Part shown: in pieces, positions 12,057 through 23,167 of the stretch
Position numbering within the stretch: position 1 is the stretch's first letter
Layout of the letters: the number at the start of each line of letters is the position of its first letter
From: Brasenia schreberi
Lineage: Eukaryota; Streptophyta; Magnoliopsida; Nymphaeales; Cabombaceae
Assembly: GCA_036023115.1 (NCBI GenBank)
Contig: JAYKKT010000037.1
Coordinates: 1,494,001 to 1,558,000, forward strand
DNA: 64,000 nucleotides
Direction: 5' to 3'
Made by a program: the position numbers and the translations under genes
Notes under the pieces: generated by a model
The model's input: the letters and a program-made list of their open reading frames with translations, nothing else
The model's database searches: none
Told to the model about the DNA's origin: nothing

Positions 12057-12475
12057 CTAGTGCCATAAAGGTAACTCCCCCTTTTGTTTTTCTGTAATTA
12101 TTGTAGACTGCAATGCTGCTCTTTTGACTTTCTCGTAGAAATAGAGACCTTTCTGCATACTACCCTTACCAAAGATCCTCCCCATCTTCAGTTCATGGAA
12201 GAAACATACAGTAAAATAAAAAGTTAACCGACATTTTAAATCTTCTGTCATAGCAAATATTGATAATAAATTGACTGAAATATTTGGAACATGCAAGACA
12301 TTTTTTAATATGCCGAAAGGTGTAGTGATACTCCATTTTCCAACAATCGGTGTGTGTGATCTATCAGCTAACCTAATATTAATTTTTTCTTCAGTCAACT
12401 CATAGTCATCAGAGAAATCTCTCCTATTGACCATATGATCTATGACACCCGAATCAATAATTATATCCTGGAATG
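12057..12475 (-). pseudogene. Copia 2 aspartic protease
   Basis: The minus strand reads IIIDSGVIDHMVNRRDF at the right end: the copia protease site DSGA with Ala changed to Val. It is followed by VLHVPNISVNLLSI, the typical C-terminal block. The frame then runs to LPLWHWRLGHLP of the pre-integrase domain. Confidence 0.85.
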
Positions 12476-12499
12476 AGACATAAATACATTACCCTTGAT

Positions 12500-13570
12500 G
12501 ATAAAAGAGAATGAGTATGCCATTGTAGCTTGAGAATCAACATTAGATGAAGTAGAAGGAGTTTGTGAATCGATCAAATGAGCCTTAAGTATCTCAATCT
12601 CTTTCTTCATGTCAGCCAATGAAGTTCCACTATTTTCTGTATTCTGTTTGTCACTTTGGTCACTGATAAAGTAGGCTTTATTAGGCCTATTTTGGTAGTA
12701 AGTAGGTTTGCCAATTAATTCTCAGCATGTCTCCTTAGTATGTCGAGATTTTCCATAGTGATAACAAGTTAATTTGTCTTTCTCTTCTGAAGAAAGTGAA
12801 GTTCTACCTCTGCCACGTCCATATCCTCCCCTTCCACGAGAGAATTAAGGATTAGAAGTGTTCCCTCTCACAAATAGAAATGTTTCAGAACTAATCTTGG
12901 TTTCCTACTGTAGATGTTTCCGATCTTCTTCTTGAGGTAAAAGAGATTATACTGTGCTTAAGGAAGGAAGTTCTTCTCTACTAAGAATATTGTTTTTCAC
13001 AACTTCATATTCCGAAGAGATGCCCCACAACAAATCAAACACTTTCCGTTCTTCAAATTCTTCATTGTGTTCTTGTATACAATTTTGACATTTTGTCTTA
13101 TAGTAGACCTGTAACTCTTCCCATAGACCTCTAAGTTTTACATAATATTCGTTTATTGATCTTCCTCCTTATCTACATTTCTGAGCCTTCTTAATAATAT
13201 CATATTTTTTAGTTATATTCTTCCTTTGAGCATAGGCATCTTGAACTACTAGCCAAATATCCTTTGTTGACTCTAAGAACATAAATGTATTGCCAATTGA
13301 GGGTACCATTGATTGTATAAGCCATGCACTAACCAATGCATTTTTCCTACGACATCGAAAATAGAGTGGGTCCATTGTAGGAGGTTGGGGGATATCGCCA
13401 GTTAGGTAATCCCATCGCCCCCTTGTCATTACAGCTACTTCAATGGATCTGGCTCATTTAAGATAGTTCTTGCCATCTAGCTTTAGGTTTGTGATTTCAA
13501 ATACCTCACCCTTATCTGAGGAATTATTTTCACAACTATCTCCCATCTTATTCTTTTCCATTGTAATCAA
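12500..13570 (-). pseudogene. Copia 2 Gag
   Basis: Begins near 13560 with MEKNKMGDSCENNSSD, then LKLDGKNYLK-stop, where the conserved Trp codon has become a stop. The next segment (13169-13429) reads GRWDYLTGDIPQP and ALVSAWLIQSMVPSIG, typical of plant copia Gag. The zinc knuckle near 12730-12790 reads CYHYGKSRHTKETC. Confidence 0.85.
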
Positions 13571-14113
13571 ATATACCCTCTTCCTTAAGGTATATTTTGT
13601 CTTCCTCTTCTTTACTTTAGACGACAACTGTTGCTGAAATAATCGATTACAACAGAAATAATGTGTACCAAATATAAGATGGAAAGAGGACAATATGTTA
13701 TCCAACTTCTGTTCTGTTCTTAAACCAGCGAAAAAGTCTGAAATAATTGATTGCAAACGAAATAATCTGTGTCACGTTCTGTTCTTAAACCAATGAATTG
13801 TGTCAATTCAGTTTGAGACAATGTTAATCAATGCAGCCATGCTAGGATTGTCACTTAATACAACAGAAATTGTTATGGTTCAATATTTGATAAAACCTAA
13901 TTCCCAGATTTTTCACCATATTTAGAAAAATGCTAGAATCACAAGTGCTCTTGCTATCCACATTTTGGATTCTTCATCAGCAAAGCCACGTCAACTGAAG
14001 TTGTTCAGAAGTCGTCGATCACCATTCATCTGCTACTGATCCTACGCAGAATTTCTTCCCTATCTGTCGAGTCTGCTGGGTCACGATATTCCCATAAACA
14101 AGCTTTGATACCA

Positions 14114-14426
14114 TGTAGGATTTCATGGAAAAACATAAATGAAAGATTCACACGAACATGTTTAGAATTTGGGGGTCGACTCCTCTAATGGCAGGTGCAA
14201 CCTCCCTTGTTTTCTTATTCATCATATTACCCTAATAACAAACTTAGGGCTTTATATACACACAAATCTAACTTAAATGACTGAAATACCCCTAATTAGT
14301 GACTAATCTTACCCGATTCCCAATGGATAAGATTATGATCCATTGGGATCCAAACTACTTAAAACATAAACTCAAATACTGAAATGTAACTTATGCAGAA
14401 ATATAAACTAATCTTGATCTCCAACA
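14114..14426 (-). repeat. 5' LTR of copia 2
   Basis: 313 bases, tgtaggattt to ctccaaca. About 90 percent identical by eye to its partner apart from the 39-bp duplication there. Confidence 0.92.
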
Positions 14427-14480
14427 ACCTAATGCACCTCTCCATTTTAACAAACCTACGTTAATTCTATGTGTAACAAA

Positions 14481-15725
14481 AGTCTTATGTTATCAATAGT
14501 AGACAATGGGGAGTTAGCGCTCAAGCCAATATAGTGGTAGTGGGGATATATCGGAGATATAATGGTACACTAATATTAAAAATTATCTAATCCTAAAAAT
14601 AACAAGAAATATATATCCAACATTTGCATAAATACAAATCATGCTAAACCACATTTTATACCAACAAAAATAATTGTATACTAACAAAGGTATTTCCAAA
14701 TGAAAGCATAAACAAAGCATCACAATTTACAAAACAAGGAATCAAACATATAACTCGTGACAACAAAATGTTGAGGATTAATCATCAGTAAAAGCAAACC
14801 ATCATGAACTATTCTTACTGGAATTACCTCTTGAAAGACATACAATGGTAATTAATGACAGGAGAACATGAAGCAACAATCATATGGTTCATACTTAGTA
14901 GGATACATTTAATGGAACATTATTTGTAGTAAACAAAATGGAGCAAGCAAGAACACCAATAATTTCAGTTTCTTTAAAAAGGCTTATGAAAAGCTAAGAG
15001 CAAGCAAATAAAACTGATTGTACCAAAACAAGAAAGTCATAGAGAATAGAGAGAAAAGAAGCATGAAGCATGAAGCATGAGGCATGAAGCAATGAAGAAC
15101 TAATTGCAAGAGATATAAGAAAGAGAAAAAGAAATAGATAATGCAGAACTAATGAAAAGCGGAAGAAAAATAGAAAATAGAACAAATAATAAAAAAATAA
15201 TGTAGAATAAAGAAGCATGAAATGTAGAATAAGTAGGAAAATGAAATAAATAAAGAGAAAATAGAGAAGGCAAAAAAAGGAAAAACAAAATCTCTAAAAA
15301 ACATGCGAACAAAGATACAATGCATGATGTTTAGATTCCAACTTCTTAAGAATGCCCAAGCAACCCTATAGAGAAAATAAAAAATAAAGAAAATAAAAGA
15401 GAAAGAAAGATAAAGGAGAAAAATAAAAGACAACAAAAGGGAGAAGAAACAAGAGCAAAGATTGATGAAAAATAAGAAGAAACTCATTGTTCTCATTGCT
15501 CGAGGACATTATTGTCACGGGAGGTCTGTCGTCATTGCCAACATGAGTAGAGGGTTCCCGCAGAGAGAGGGTCTCTAGGTTTGCACGACTTGGGTTGACC
15601 CACTATCTGCTATACTTGACATAGCCTTAATTGGTAGTGGCTCTATTACGGGTTTTTTGTAAGCTATTAAATATAAGGTGTTACAACAACCTCCGAATGA
15701 TAAATATGCTATAGTGCGCTATTAA
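14481..15725. other. Unidentified 1.2-kb insertion inside the LINE
   Basis: The LINE sequence stops after ctatgtgtaac (about 14480) and resumes at about 15726 with tatgtaat...tccatcaat. The material between has no recognisable protein. Its right end contains gctatagtgcgctattaac and its left end agttagcgct, which recalls hAT-like ends, but I cannot draw convincing inverted repeats. The interior from about 14990 to 15500 is very purine-rich on the plus strand and holds a tandem gcatgaa repeat at 15058-15092. Confidence 0.45.
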
Positions 15726-16310
15726 CTATTTATGTAATATTTCCATCAATTTTTCTATCACTCTAAAAAATTGACTCTAGGTATTTAAAACTTTCCTTAT
15801 GAGAGATGTAATATATGTTAATCTTAATTTTTATGTCATTTGAAGTAATAAAATGATCAAACCAACATTTGATTTCTATCTTTATTCTACTAAGTCATAA
15901 ACCTTTTCTAATATTTCTCTCTATAGTTTTAATTTTTTGTTTAGACTCATCAACTAACACAATATCATCTACAAATGACATACACTAATGTACTTCATCT
16001 TCAATATGCTTTGCTAACTCGTTAATAACCAAGGTAAATAAATACAAACTTAAAGCATTTATGTAACCCAATATTAACTTCAACAAAATCTTAAGTCCTT
16101 CATGAGTTTCACATATGTGTGTGTACTATCATACATATCTCTTATAAGAATGATTTATGCCAATGACATACCTCTCTTTTTAATGGTTCTATAAAGAATA
16201 TTTTTAAGCATCTTATCATAATATTTTCTAAAATTAATAAATACCTTATTATAAATTACTTTAAATGTTTATATGTCTTAATAAAAGAATATAAATGAGA
16301 TGTAACAAAA

Positions 16311-17109
16311 GACATGAGCTGACATGTGAAAATGTTGACAAAGGAATGGAGTATGAGTGACACTAGTTCACACAGTGAAGAAGTAACTAAGTGAATAGGT
16401 AGTTTATGACAAATGATATGGAAGTGAGGTATGGATGTTTAGATTAGGTAGTGAGAAGAAAGAGATAAGGCACGAACCAAGGAAGTGAACACGGCATGAG
16501 AGTGAGAAAATTAGAGAGATGTATGAAGGTGCTAGTATATGGCAAGAGATAAGAGAGATATGGTCTAACAGAAGATAGAGAAAACATTCGAGAAAATAAA
16601 AATTAGAGATTGAGAGAAATATGGAGGTAACAGTTCAGGAAAGACAGAATCTATCTATCTGACCAATTCTAGCTAAGGCGTGAAAGGTACCCACTCTAAG
16701 AGAGAGATCTTACCTACAACTTTAGGGGACAGCCTGTTCTATCTGGAAACCTTATAGAGGAGGAGCCAAAGGTCAAGTTTTTATTCACCAAGCATACATC
16801 TTACACCTTGAGTATATGGGGGTATTAGGGGTGCGCATCAGTCGGTTCCGTCCAATAACCAAACCGAACTGAAATAACCGAAACCGTTTTTTTTTTTCAA
16901 TTTGAAAAATGAACCCAAACCAATTTATGTAGGTATCCGAACCAAACCAAACTATTTTGGTTCTGTTATTCGGTTTACCTGAATTCTCTCTTACTCTCTA
17001 TATATAGGTATGTATACGTATATGTATATACATATGTATATAAAAATATATACAATATATATACACTATATGTATTATATATATATAGGTATGTGTATGT
17101 ATGCATATA
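16311..17109. other. No gene; repeat copy, CCGAACC-type repeat and microsatellite
   Basis: 16315-16500 is the second copy of the 2030-2225 repeat. 16840-16980 carries a cluster of aaccgaac / cggttt motifs, a common plant dispersed repeat pattern also seen at 21545-21670. From about 17000 to 17100 there is a (TA)/(TATG) microsatellite. Confidence 0.5.
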
Positions 17110-17347
17110 TGCCCTTGAATCCACAGGTACCCACGGAGGACCAAGAAACGACCCGACCTTGTGGGTCTGTAACAGTAACAATAGTATTGTTGAAACTCGC
17201 TCACCTGGCTAGGGAAAGGCAACTAACCTCAGTCAGATCTTTCTTTTGGTATAATAGGGAGGCTGAAGCCAGATGCACGCTCCAGGTATCGAACTCATGA
17301 CCTTTAACTTGTGAGACAATCCCCTAGCCATGTGAGTTATTGCTCGA
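17110..17347 (-). repeat. tRNA-derived SINE
   Basis: On the minus strand, box A TAACTCACATGGCTAGGGG (about 17321-17339) is followed by a near-perfect box B AGTTCGATACC (17285-17295). The body then runs for about 170 bases toward 17110. The left part holds a second similar block (ctcacctggctaggg, about 17200-17214) in the opposite orientation. Confidence 0.7.
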
Positions 17348-18684
17348 TGTACACAAGACAATCGCTTTAGAACTCATCTCATGTAGATAATTAGAAACAC
17401 GAAGCACACAAACAGGGAGGGTCCAGAGATTAAAATGAATCATCGATTACATATATAAAGCATAATATATTTACTTAAATAAACTCATTACAGTTTGTCC
17501 CAGAACTGGACTGCAACAAGGACCAAAAACAGATCTAAGGTAGTATGATCTACACGCAGAGAGAGAGCCCCCTCAAGTTACAAGCACCAAATATACACAC
17601 AAAACAGATAATGGCAGTGGCTACAGTCATAGGTATCATTAACAGAACTACAATACATTCATATTCAAACTAAAATAATCTTGAAGTCATGAATGCAGCA
17701 GGTTTCTGCTCTTGGTAGAAAAGGAGAACCACGGGCATCTAGAAGTCTATACCTTATAGGATTGCTGCCCAGCCTCTTAAGAGATTGCCAGCATAGACCC
17801 TTGACCTGAAAACTGTGTAGTTCTTCTAGAAGCCAGCACACTTTATTAATTAAGCAGCTCCTTTCTGGCCCTTGTATTCCCACAACAAGGTCTCAACCCC
17901 ACTTGAAGACTTTAAGTGATTCATGCAATGAGGCTTTGCAATGCAGACCTTATCAGTTGAACTTGAATTTGGCATTTACCTTTCCTGTTGGACCCGGTCC
18001 ACTGCTCCTCTTGCACTTGATTATCTCAATCTTTAATTTCATATCCAACCAAAATCCCCTCCATTCTATAGCCATTTTCAAATGATACCTCTGTACCAAA
18101 AACATGCAGGATGTCATAATCATATCGAAAGCATTTTTTCAAACCAATGCTGCTCTGTTATTCTGTATATCCAAGAGAGATCTCTACATTACTGTTAACT
18201 TGATAGATCGTCGACCCCTGTATCTAGCAATAGGCCTCCATTAACGGCAATCTACATCACCATAGAAGGATACGAAGCTCAGTTCTGCAATCCATATGAA
18301 TCCATGTTGACAATCTTTAAGGTAACCTTTCAAATCATTCACATACGTGCTTAAGCATCAGGATCACGTTCCCATCAGCAATTTGAATCAATACCAGCTT
18401 ACTTTTCCCATCATAGAAAATCGAGGCACAAAGTACTACGTCATGTAATAGACTTTCTCACTGAACTTTCAACAAAGCTAAACAGGACCAAAAACAGGGT
18501 CTGATTTGGACGACACCCAAAAGCTAAACTTGGTTTTGGGAGAAAAACAGATCGATAGGCCAAAATGAGGCTCTGAAAGGTGCTCGGATCACACCTAAAC
18601 AGGTTACCAGAAAATCAGGTTATAACAAAACAGATAATAAGAAATAAACATGGCTCTGTTCTTCAATCTTTCTACAGAATCACT
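17348..18684. other. No gene recognised; 3' side of the PORR pseudogene
   Basis: No coding exon recognised on either strand. It would hold the 3' UTR of the minus-strand PORR gene, but I see no clear polyadenylation landmark. Short open frames at 17665-17883 and 17903-18085 match nothing I know. Confidence 0.45.
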
Positions 18685-19790
18685 TCAATTCTGGCACTGT
18701 TCTTCACATTCATACTCAGAACCACATATCACCAAACCATGGTTGTCAGCATTTCGAACTGCTGCCCGATCCATTTCCCTCTGAATCGCTTCTCTCTTCA
18801 ACCTTTCCCTTTCAGCCCATTCACGGTGCCCTTCATCCAACATCTCCACAAACTTATCTCTTATCTCATGTAAAGGATCCTTATCAATCAATTCACTCTT
18901 CCTGTATGCCTCCCTCAGCATGGCTGTCTTGATACCCTCTTTGAGTGACATGTAAAAGATTCCTGAGTGCTTTCCCAAGATCGGGACGGGCACTCTTAGA
19001 AGCAAAGAAAGAGATAAAAGCTCATGGAAAACACCAACCGTCCTCTTTTCCATCTCCGGCGACGCTTGATCCAAATGGGTTGCATCAGAATAAGGGGATA
19101 TATAAGGGAGCTCCATCCAGTCCATCAACCACTCCCTCATCTCCTTCAGAAAGAATCCGGGAGCAGCCGGACGTCGAAAGCCGGCCGCATTCGAATTCCC
19201 GTCAGCCTCGATTCTTCCTCCGCTCTCAATTCAATCACAGACTTCGCAAACTCTGGATTCCAGGAAACCAACTCAAGAAAAGATTTGCCTTCGCCCGGGA
19301 AACCCACCAATTTGAAGTATTCGGGATACTTCGGAATCAAATTGCATAATATATCATCTAGAAAACCGAACTCCCTCTTCACATGAAAGAGTTTATCGGC
19401 GCTAATCACTTTGTGGTTCGACATCATGAGCAATTTGCACAACTTTACGACCACTAAAGGCTCGTTTTCGGCTCTGATCCTCTTCTCCTCGTCGAGAAAC
19501 CAGCAAAACCGACCTCCAAAGCGAAGAAAGGGAACGATCTCGGATTTGGGCTTGAAATCACATGAAATTTGAGTCGCAGTCGTTCCCGTCTCTTCTCCAA
19601 ATAGCGAAGAGGGATGACTTGGCCGGGTTCGTTGAGCACCTCTTTCACGACCCTCGTGCAGAGCCGCCACCGTTTATCCTTCTCGATCGCATCGTCCAAA
19701 TGGGTGTCCTTGCGCCAGACCACCTTGAGGCTGGAGATGAGGCGGCATTGATCAAATCGCGATTGGGAATTTGGGTTTTCTTTGTTTTTG
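18685..19790 (-). pseudogene. PORR-domain (DUF860) protein pseudogene, WTF-like
   Basis: The product belongs to the plant PORR family (WTF1/WTF9/RPD1 type), RNA-binding proteins of mitochondria or chloroplasts, several of which act in group II intron splicing. Family blocks lie in order on the minus strand in three frames: KVVWRKDTHLDDAIEKDKRW and VVKEVLNEPGQVIPLRYLEK (about 19575-19725); FLDEEKRIRAENEPL, KLCKLLMMS and FPGEGKSFLELVSWNPEF (19170-19545); MREWLMDWMELPYISPY, VGVFHELLSLSLLLRVPVP and GIKTAMLREAYRKSELID (18800-19140). One frame break lies after RRERLRL, where about 20 family residues are missing. Another lies just before FLKEMREW. A second block of about 20 residues is missing between VPVPILGK and HSGIFYMSLK, there without a frame change. 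An expressed, corrected or alternatively spliced gene is unlikely. No introns, which is usual for this family. Confidence 0.85.
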
Positions 19791-20289
19791 TGATCTCGTT
19801 GGATTTTGCAGGAGGGAATCGTAGGAGTTGGCGAGTGTTGAAAGAAGACAGAATGGAAACGCTAAGGAGAGTCGGACGCTCATATGAGGGTTGCTCTCCA
19901 GAGGCAATTTCGCCTTTGGGGTGTGTCGTGTCAAGTGGTCTTCGTGGCCACAGAAAGTAATTACAGACCTTTGGGTTGAGTTCGTCCCGGAGGTTCCATA
20001 CTGTGTCTGAAATTACCTGCAATTTCTTCTCCATGGTTTTCCGGGTTCATATTTTTTAAATATTGGTCAAACAGGAGGGACTCGGTTTTTCTCGTGTCAC
20101 TATGAGAGGACACAAAACACGAAATTGTTCTGTTGAGGTTGAAATCACCACCCGACTAGGGAAGCTCGGATGAGGCTTCTCGGTTCACTTATAAATGAGC
20201 TTTCATGTTTCTTCCAGTGTGGTTGTTAGTGAAGCCATGGTTATATATCTCGAGGCCAAGTGTTACAAACTTTTGACAACTACTAGTCG
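19791..20289. other. 5' side of the PORR pseudogene
   Basis: The minus strand near 19752-19770 reads IPNRDLI, possibly a relic of the presequence end, but the frame does not join the conserved region. An ATG at 20034 opens a frame of 129 codons whose protein does not resemble a targeting presequence I can confirm. No promoter motif is called. Confidence 0.4.
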
Positions 20290-20450
20290 TCCTTAGATAT
20301 GGGCTTCACTTATTTATGGCTTTGAGCTCAAGTGACTCTTTTGGTTACAAACACATACGTGCATGCATGCCCCGAGAATCGAACTCACCATCAGTGACAT
20401 GAGAGTCACAAGCCCTTCCAGTGTGCTAATGCTCTGCGCGCTGCCCTTAA
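20290..20450 (-). repeat. tRNA-derived SINE
   Basis: On the minus strand, box A region GCATTAGCACACTGGAAGGG (about 20412-20431) precedes box B GAGTTCGATTCTC (20374-20386) by a tRNA-like distance. The body continues to about 20290. Sequence between the boxes differs from the copies at 17.1, 32.0 and 1.5 kb, so it appears to be a separate SINE family. Confidence 0.7.
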
Positions 20451-21540
20451 GTGACTCTCTTAGGGGTTTATAGGTGGAGTGTAACACGTAATTAAAAATA
20501 AATTTAAACCTTACTTCTCTACCAGGTTAGGTATGCAAAATGCCGTGCGAAATTCAAACATTGGAGAAGTTGGCATCTGAAAATTGTTTAAAAATAATGA
20601 AAACAATGAAAAGTGTATTGTCAAGTAATTAATCTAGGTAATTAGTGAAATTGAGATGTGGTTTTTTTGGTTTTAATCAAAACATTTAAAAGAACTCGAG
20701 AAAGTATAAGATGTGTATGTTTGAGATGATGTTACGGGAGCTTTCACCTAATGCAAAGGGCTCGGGCTTTGAGACGGGCACTATTATCAGGTTCACAAGT
20801 TGATGCCCACCATAGGCGATGGGGTGAGAGTCGTAGACTTCGACTTCAAAAATCGAAATCTCCATTACATCCATAAAAAATATGTATAAGATGAGACTTA
20901 TTATTAGCAATGTGATCAACTTGGTGGGAATTTATTTCTCATGGCCATTTTGGCATATAAATTGTTATGCCCTGGCCAAAGAACCTAGTTAAGTTACTTG
21001 GTCAAGCAAGACAACAAGTTCGAGAAGGGCCTTTGAGCCTAACCATGAGCTTGAACCACTCAAATAAAGCACTCACAAGCCAAAATGAAGTTTCAGAGGT
21101 CAATCCAAGAAGAGGTGAAAGTGTTGTATGAACTCCCAAAATTACGAAAGTTTTTGAAAACAAGGGGTACCAATTTAGGCCCACCAAGTTGGTAATGAAA
21201 GGATGATGATCGAGGCGAAAGTCGGTGAAACAACAATTCATTCACAACCTGAGACATGGAGATTAAACCACCAATAAGAAGGATCCACACCAATTTTAAC
21301 CAATTGGAAGAGGCAAGTCTCAAGTTAAAGAATATGGACCAACGGTGAATAGATACATGGAAGAGGAAGATGGGATGCATAACAAGAGATGATTAAGGGC
21401 TCATGTTAATTCTTTGGAGACCAAGAACACATAAATGGATCTAATTGTTTGCCATAATGAAGGGTTAATATTAATTTCTTAGGGCCCAATCATAAATGAG
21501 TGCCCACATTGGTAGGCCATGTCTATGAATACCCCATAGG
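20451..21540. other. No gene seen
   Basis: No coding exon with recognisable homology. Overlapping open frames at 21002-21380 on the minus strand have no domain and lie in unremarkable sequence. Around 20745-20780 a block cctaatgcaaagggctcggg resembles blocks at 22419 and 42215, probably old repeat tails. Confidence 0.45.
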
Positions 21541-21708
21541 GCTGAGCATGATTCGGGTATAATAGAATAACCGAACTGAACCGAACCAAAATTTCTATTT
21601 CGGTTTGGTTCTAGTGAAATTTGGTTTATATGTTTGGCTCTTTTTTCAAGGTTTGAAAACCGAATAACCGAATATAATACAGATGTATGTACATATATAA
21701 ATATAAAA

Positions 21709-21796
<88 letters not shown>

Positions 21797-22027
21797 TATA
21801 CACATATACATATATATGGTGTATATGTTTGGTTCTAGTGAAATTCGGTTTATATGTTTGGTTCTGTTTTCAAGGTTTGAAAACTGAATAACCGAATATA
21901 ATACATATGTATGTACATATATAAATATAAATATATATGTATATGTTTATATGTATATGCATATGCATATATATATATATATATATATATTATATTTACA
22001 TGTATATGCATATACATATATATGGTG

Positions 22028-22060
<33 letters not shown>

Positions 22061-22130
22061 ATGTTATATATGTACATATGCATATACATGTATGTATATA
22101 ATATATACTGACTCATATTTATAAAATGAT
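21541..22130. repeat. Tandemly duplicated CCGAACC-type repeat with (TA)n arrays
   Basis: A block containing ggttctagtgaaatt(t/c)ggtt, tatatgtttgg, ttcaaggtttgaaaac(c/t)gaa and taaccgaatataatac occurs at about 21600-21700 and again at about 21830-21915. Each copy is followed by a long microsatellite: (TA)n about 21712-21793, then mixed (TA)/(TATG)/(TG) to about 22100. This is a tandem duplication of unit plus array. All open frames here are translated dinucleotide repeats. Confidence 0.8.
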
Positions 22131-22784
22131 AAATAGAATATGACAAAACCTATATCAAGAATTGGTTCACGTAGAAATAGCCGTATTAGTTCATGTAAGA
22201 GTGGGTGTTGAACACCAATAGGAGTTATTCATGTTCAGCCTCACAAGCTAAAACCAAGCCTTTCCCTGCATTAGGTCAGTCAGCTATATCGGATTCTTAA
22301 TTGCCATTGAACTCAATGTTGTCTCATATTAGCATTTAAATCCAAAAAAATTTAAGTAAAAAGTTCTACAACCCATGATAAAAGATCTGACTGAGGTTTA
22401 CCGTAGCCGTTTTCCACCTAATGCAACCTCCTCCTTTCTGGGCTTGGGACCGGCAATGGAGAAGATTCTCATTCAGGATTGACTCTAGTAAGACTGTCGT
22501 GGTTATATTTGTTATTCTGAAAAAGTTGCCATTGTTGTTGGTTGTTAACTCAGTCTCTAATATCGTTGAGGTTGATTTTTCTTTTCAAAGATATCAGATA
22601 AATCTTGCATGCTACTTGAACTCAAGACGGGATATGTCACTGTTAAGCTGGAAAGGCATAGTTCAAATGTGAAATCTTTGTAGAACTTCCAGTTTTTGTT
22701 TTATTCTGCCTACAAAGTTTAGTAAGAACAAAAGGATAACCAAATCTTAATATGAGACAGCACTGACATCATATGTTCTCTAGC
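22131..22784. other. No gene; repeat-tail fragment at 22378-22463
   Basis: Contains agatctgactgaggtt (about 22384-22399), which also occurs inverted inside the SINE at 17110-17347 (about 17231-17246). It is followed by gggcttgggaccggc (22440-22454), related to gggcttgggactggc at about 42236-42250. These look like pieces of a dispersed retroelement tail. No coding exon recognised. Confidence 0.45.
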
Positions 22785-23100
22785 GAGCAGATGGGGTTAT
22801 TCTTTGTTTCCGTAGAGCTCGATTACATGCCATGCTAACAGTTCGTAAGCTAGATCATTGTTTATTGTTTCACTTTTGTAGTTATTTTCTCTCTTTTAAC
22901 ATTTTCACCATCTAGTTTATCGTACCTTCTTCATCTTTCCATACGTTCAAACCATCTTAACTAAATTTATCTCATTTTATCGTCTATTGGTATCACTCTC
23001 AATTTATTTTTAATAGCCTCATTATATATACATTTTTTTGGCCATATACCTATCTCAACACCTTCATTTCTATCACGAACATTTTTTGTACATGATAATT
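22785..23100 (-). mobile_element. RTE LINE 3'-end fragment
   Basis: Collinear with the 3' ends at 8553, 39786, 43759 and 63136: gatggggtta, ttctttgtttcc, gctagatcatt, ccaaaccatctta-like and tttctaataacctcatta-like blocks in the same order. Non-coding remnant of the minus-strand LINE. Confidence 0.8.
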
Positions 23101-23127
23101 AAAACTCAAACTTTGGATGACTGTGAG

Positions 23128-23167
23128 CTTGTTATAGTTGGATGTCATGAGATCCAACTATAACAAG
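23128..23167. repeat. Perfect 16-bp inverted repeat (hairpin)
   Basis: cttgttatagttggat (23128-23143) and its exact reverse complement (23152-23167) are separated by the 8 bases gtcatgag. It would form a strong hairpin. I see no surrounding element, and the open frame situation gives no role. Confidence 0.85.

Larger units (their letters stand above)
9185..14426 (-). mobile_element. Ty1/copia LTR retrotransposon 2, full structure, decayed
   Basis: LTRs at 9185-9536 and 14114-14426 share the ends tgtaggattt and ctccaaca. The primer-binding site next to 14113 reads TGGTATCAAAGCT on the minus strand, close to the initiator-Met tRNA type. The purine tract GAGGGGGCA abuts the 3' LTR. The four bases acct are shared by both flanks (9181-9184 and 14427-14430) as a probable target duplication. 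The element sits inside an RTE LINE. Gag, protease, integrase, RT and RNase H are present in copia order but carry stops, and about 100 codons between RT and RNase H are missing. Its family differs from copia 1 in LTRs and Gag. Confidence 0.92.
8553..16310 (-). mobile_element. RTE-type LINE, 5'-truncated, split by two later insertions
   Basis: One minus-strand LINE lies in three pieces: 8553-9184, 14431-14480 and 15726-16310. The pieces are collinear with the uninterrupted copy at 63136-64000. The first is the 3' end, the last the reverse transcriptase palm: on the minus strand 15950-16060 reads ELAKHIEDEVH then FVDDIVLVDES, the RTE-clade catalytic region. The gaps are filled by copia 2 (9185-14426) and an unidentified 1.2-kb insertion. 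Stops and frameshifts are frequent. The LINE is therefore the oldest layer here. Confidence 0.85.

Noticed and set aside
14994..15496. Three overlapping minus-strand open frames rich in Phe, Leu and Ser
   Set aside because: They lie on the pyrimidine strand of a purine-rich tract, where stop codons are rare in any frame. No domain, and composition explains them.
18945..19960. Plus-strand open frames of 120-134 codons
   Set aside because: They are antisense to the conserved PORR coding sequence and have no homology of their own.
21471..22146. Open frames of Tyr-Ile repeats on both strands
   Set aside because: Translated (TA)n microsatellite.
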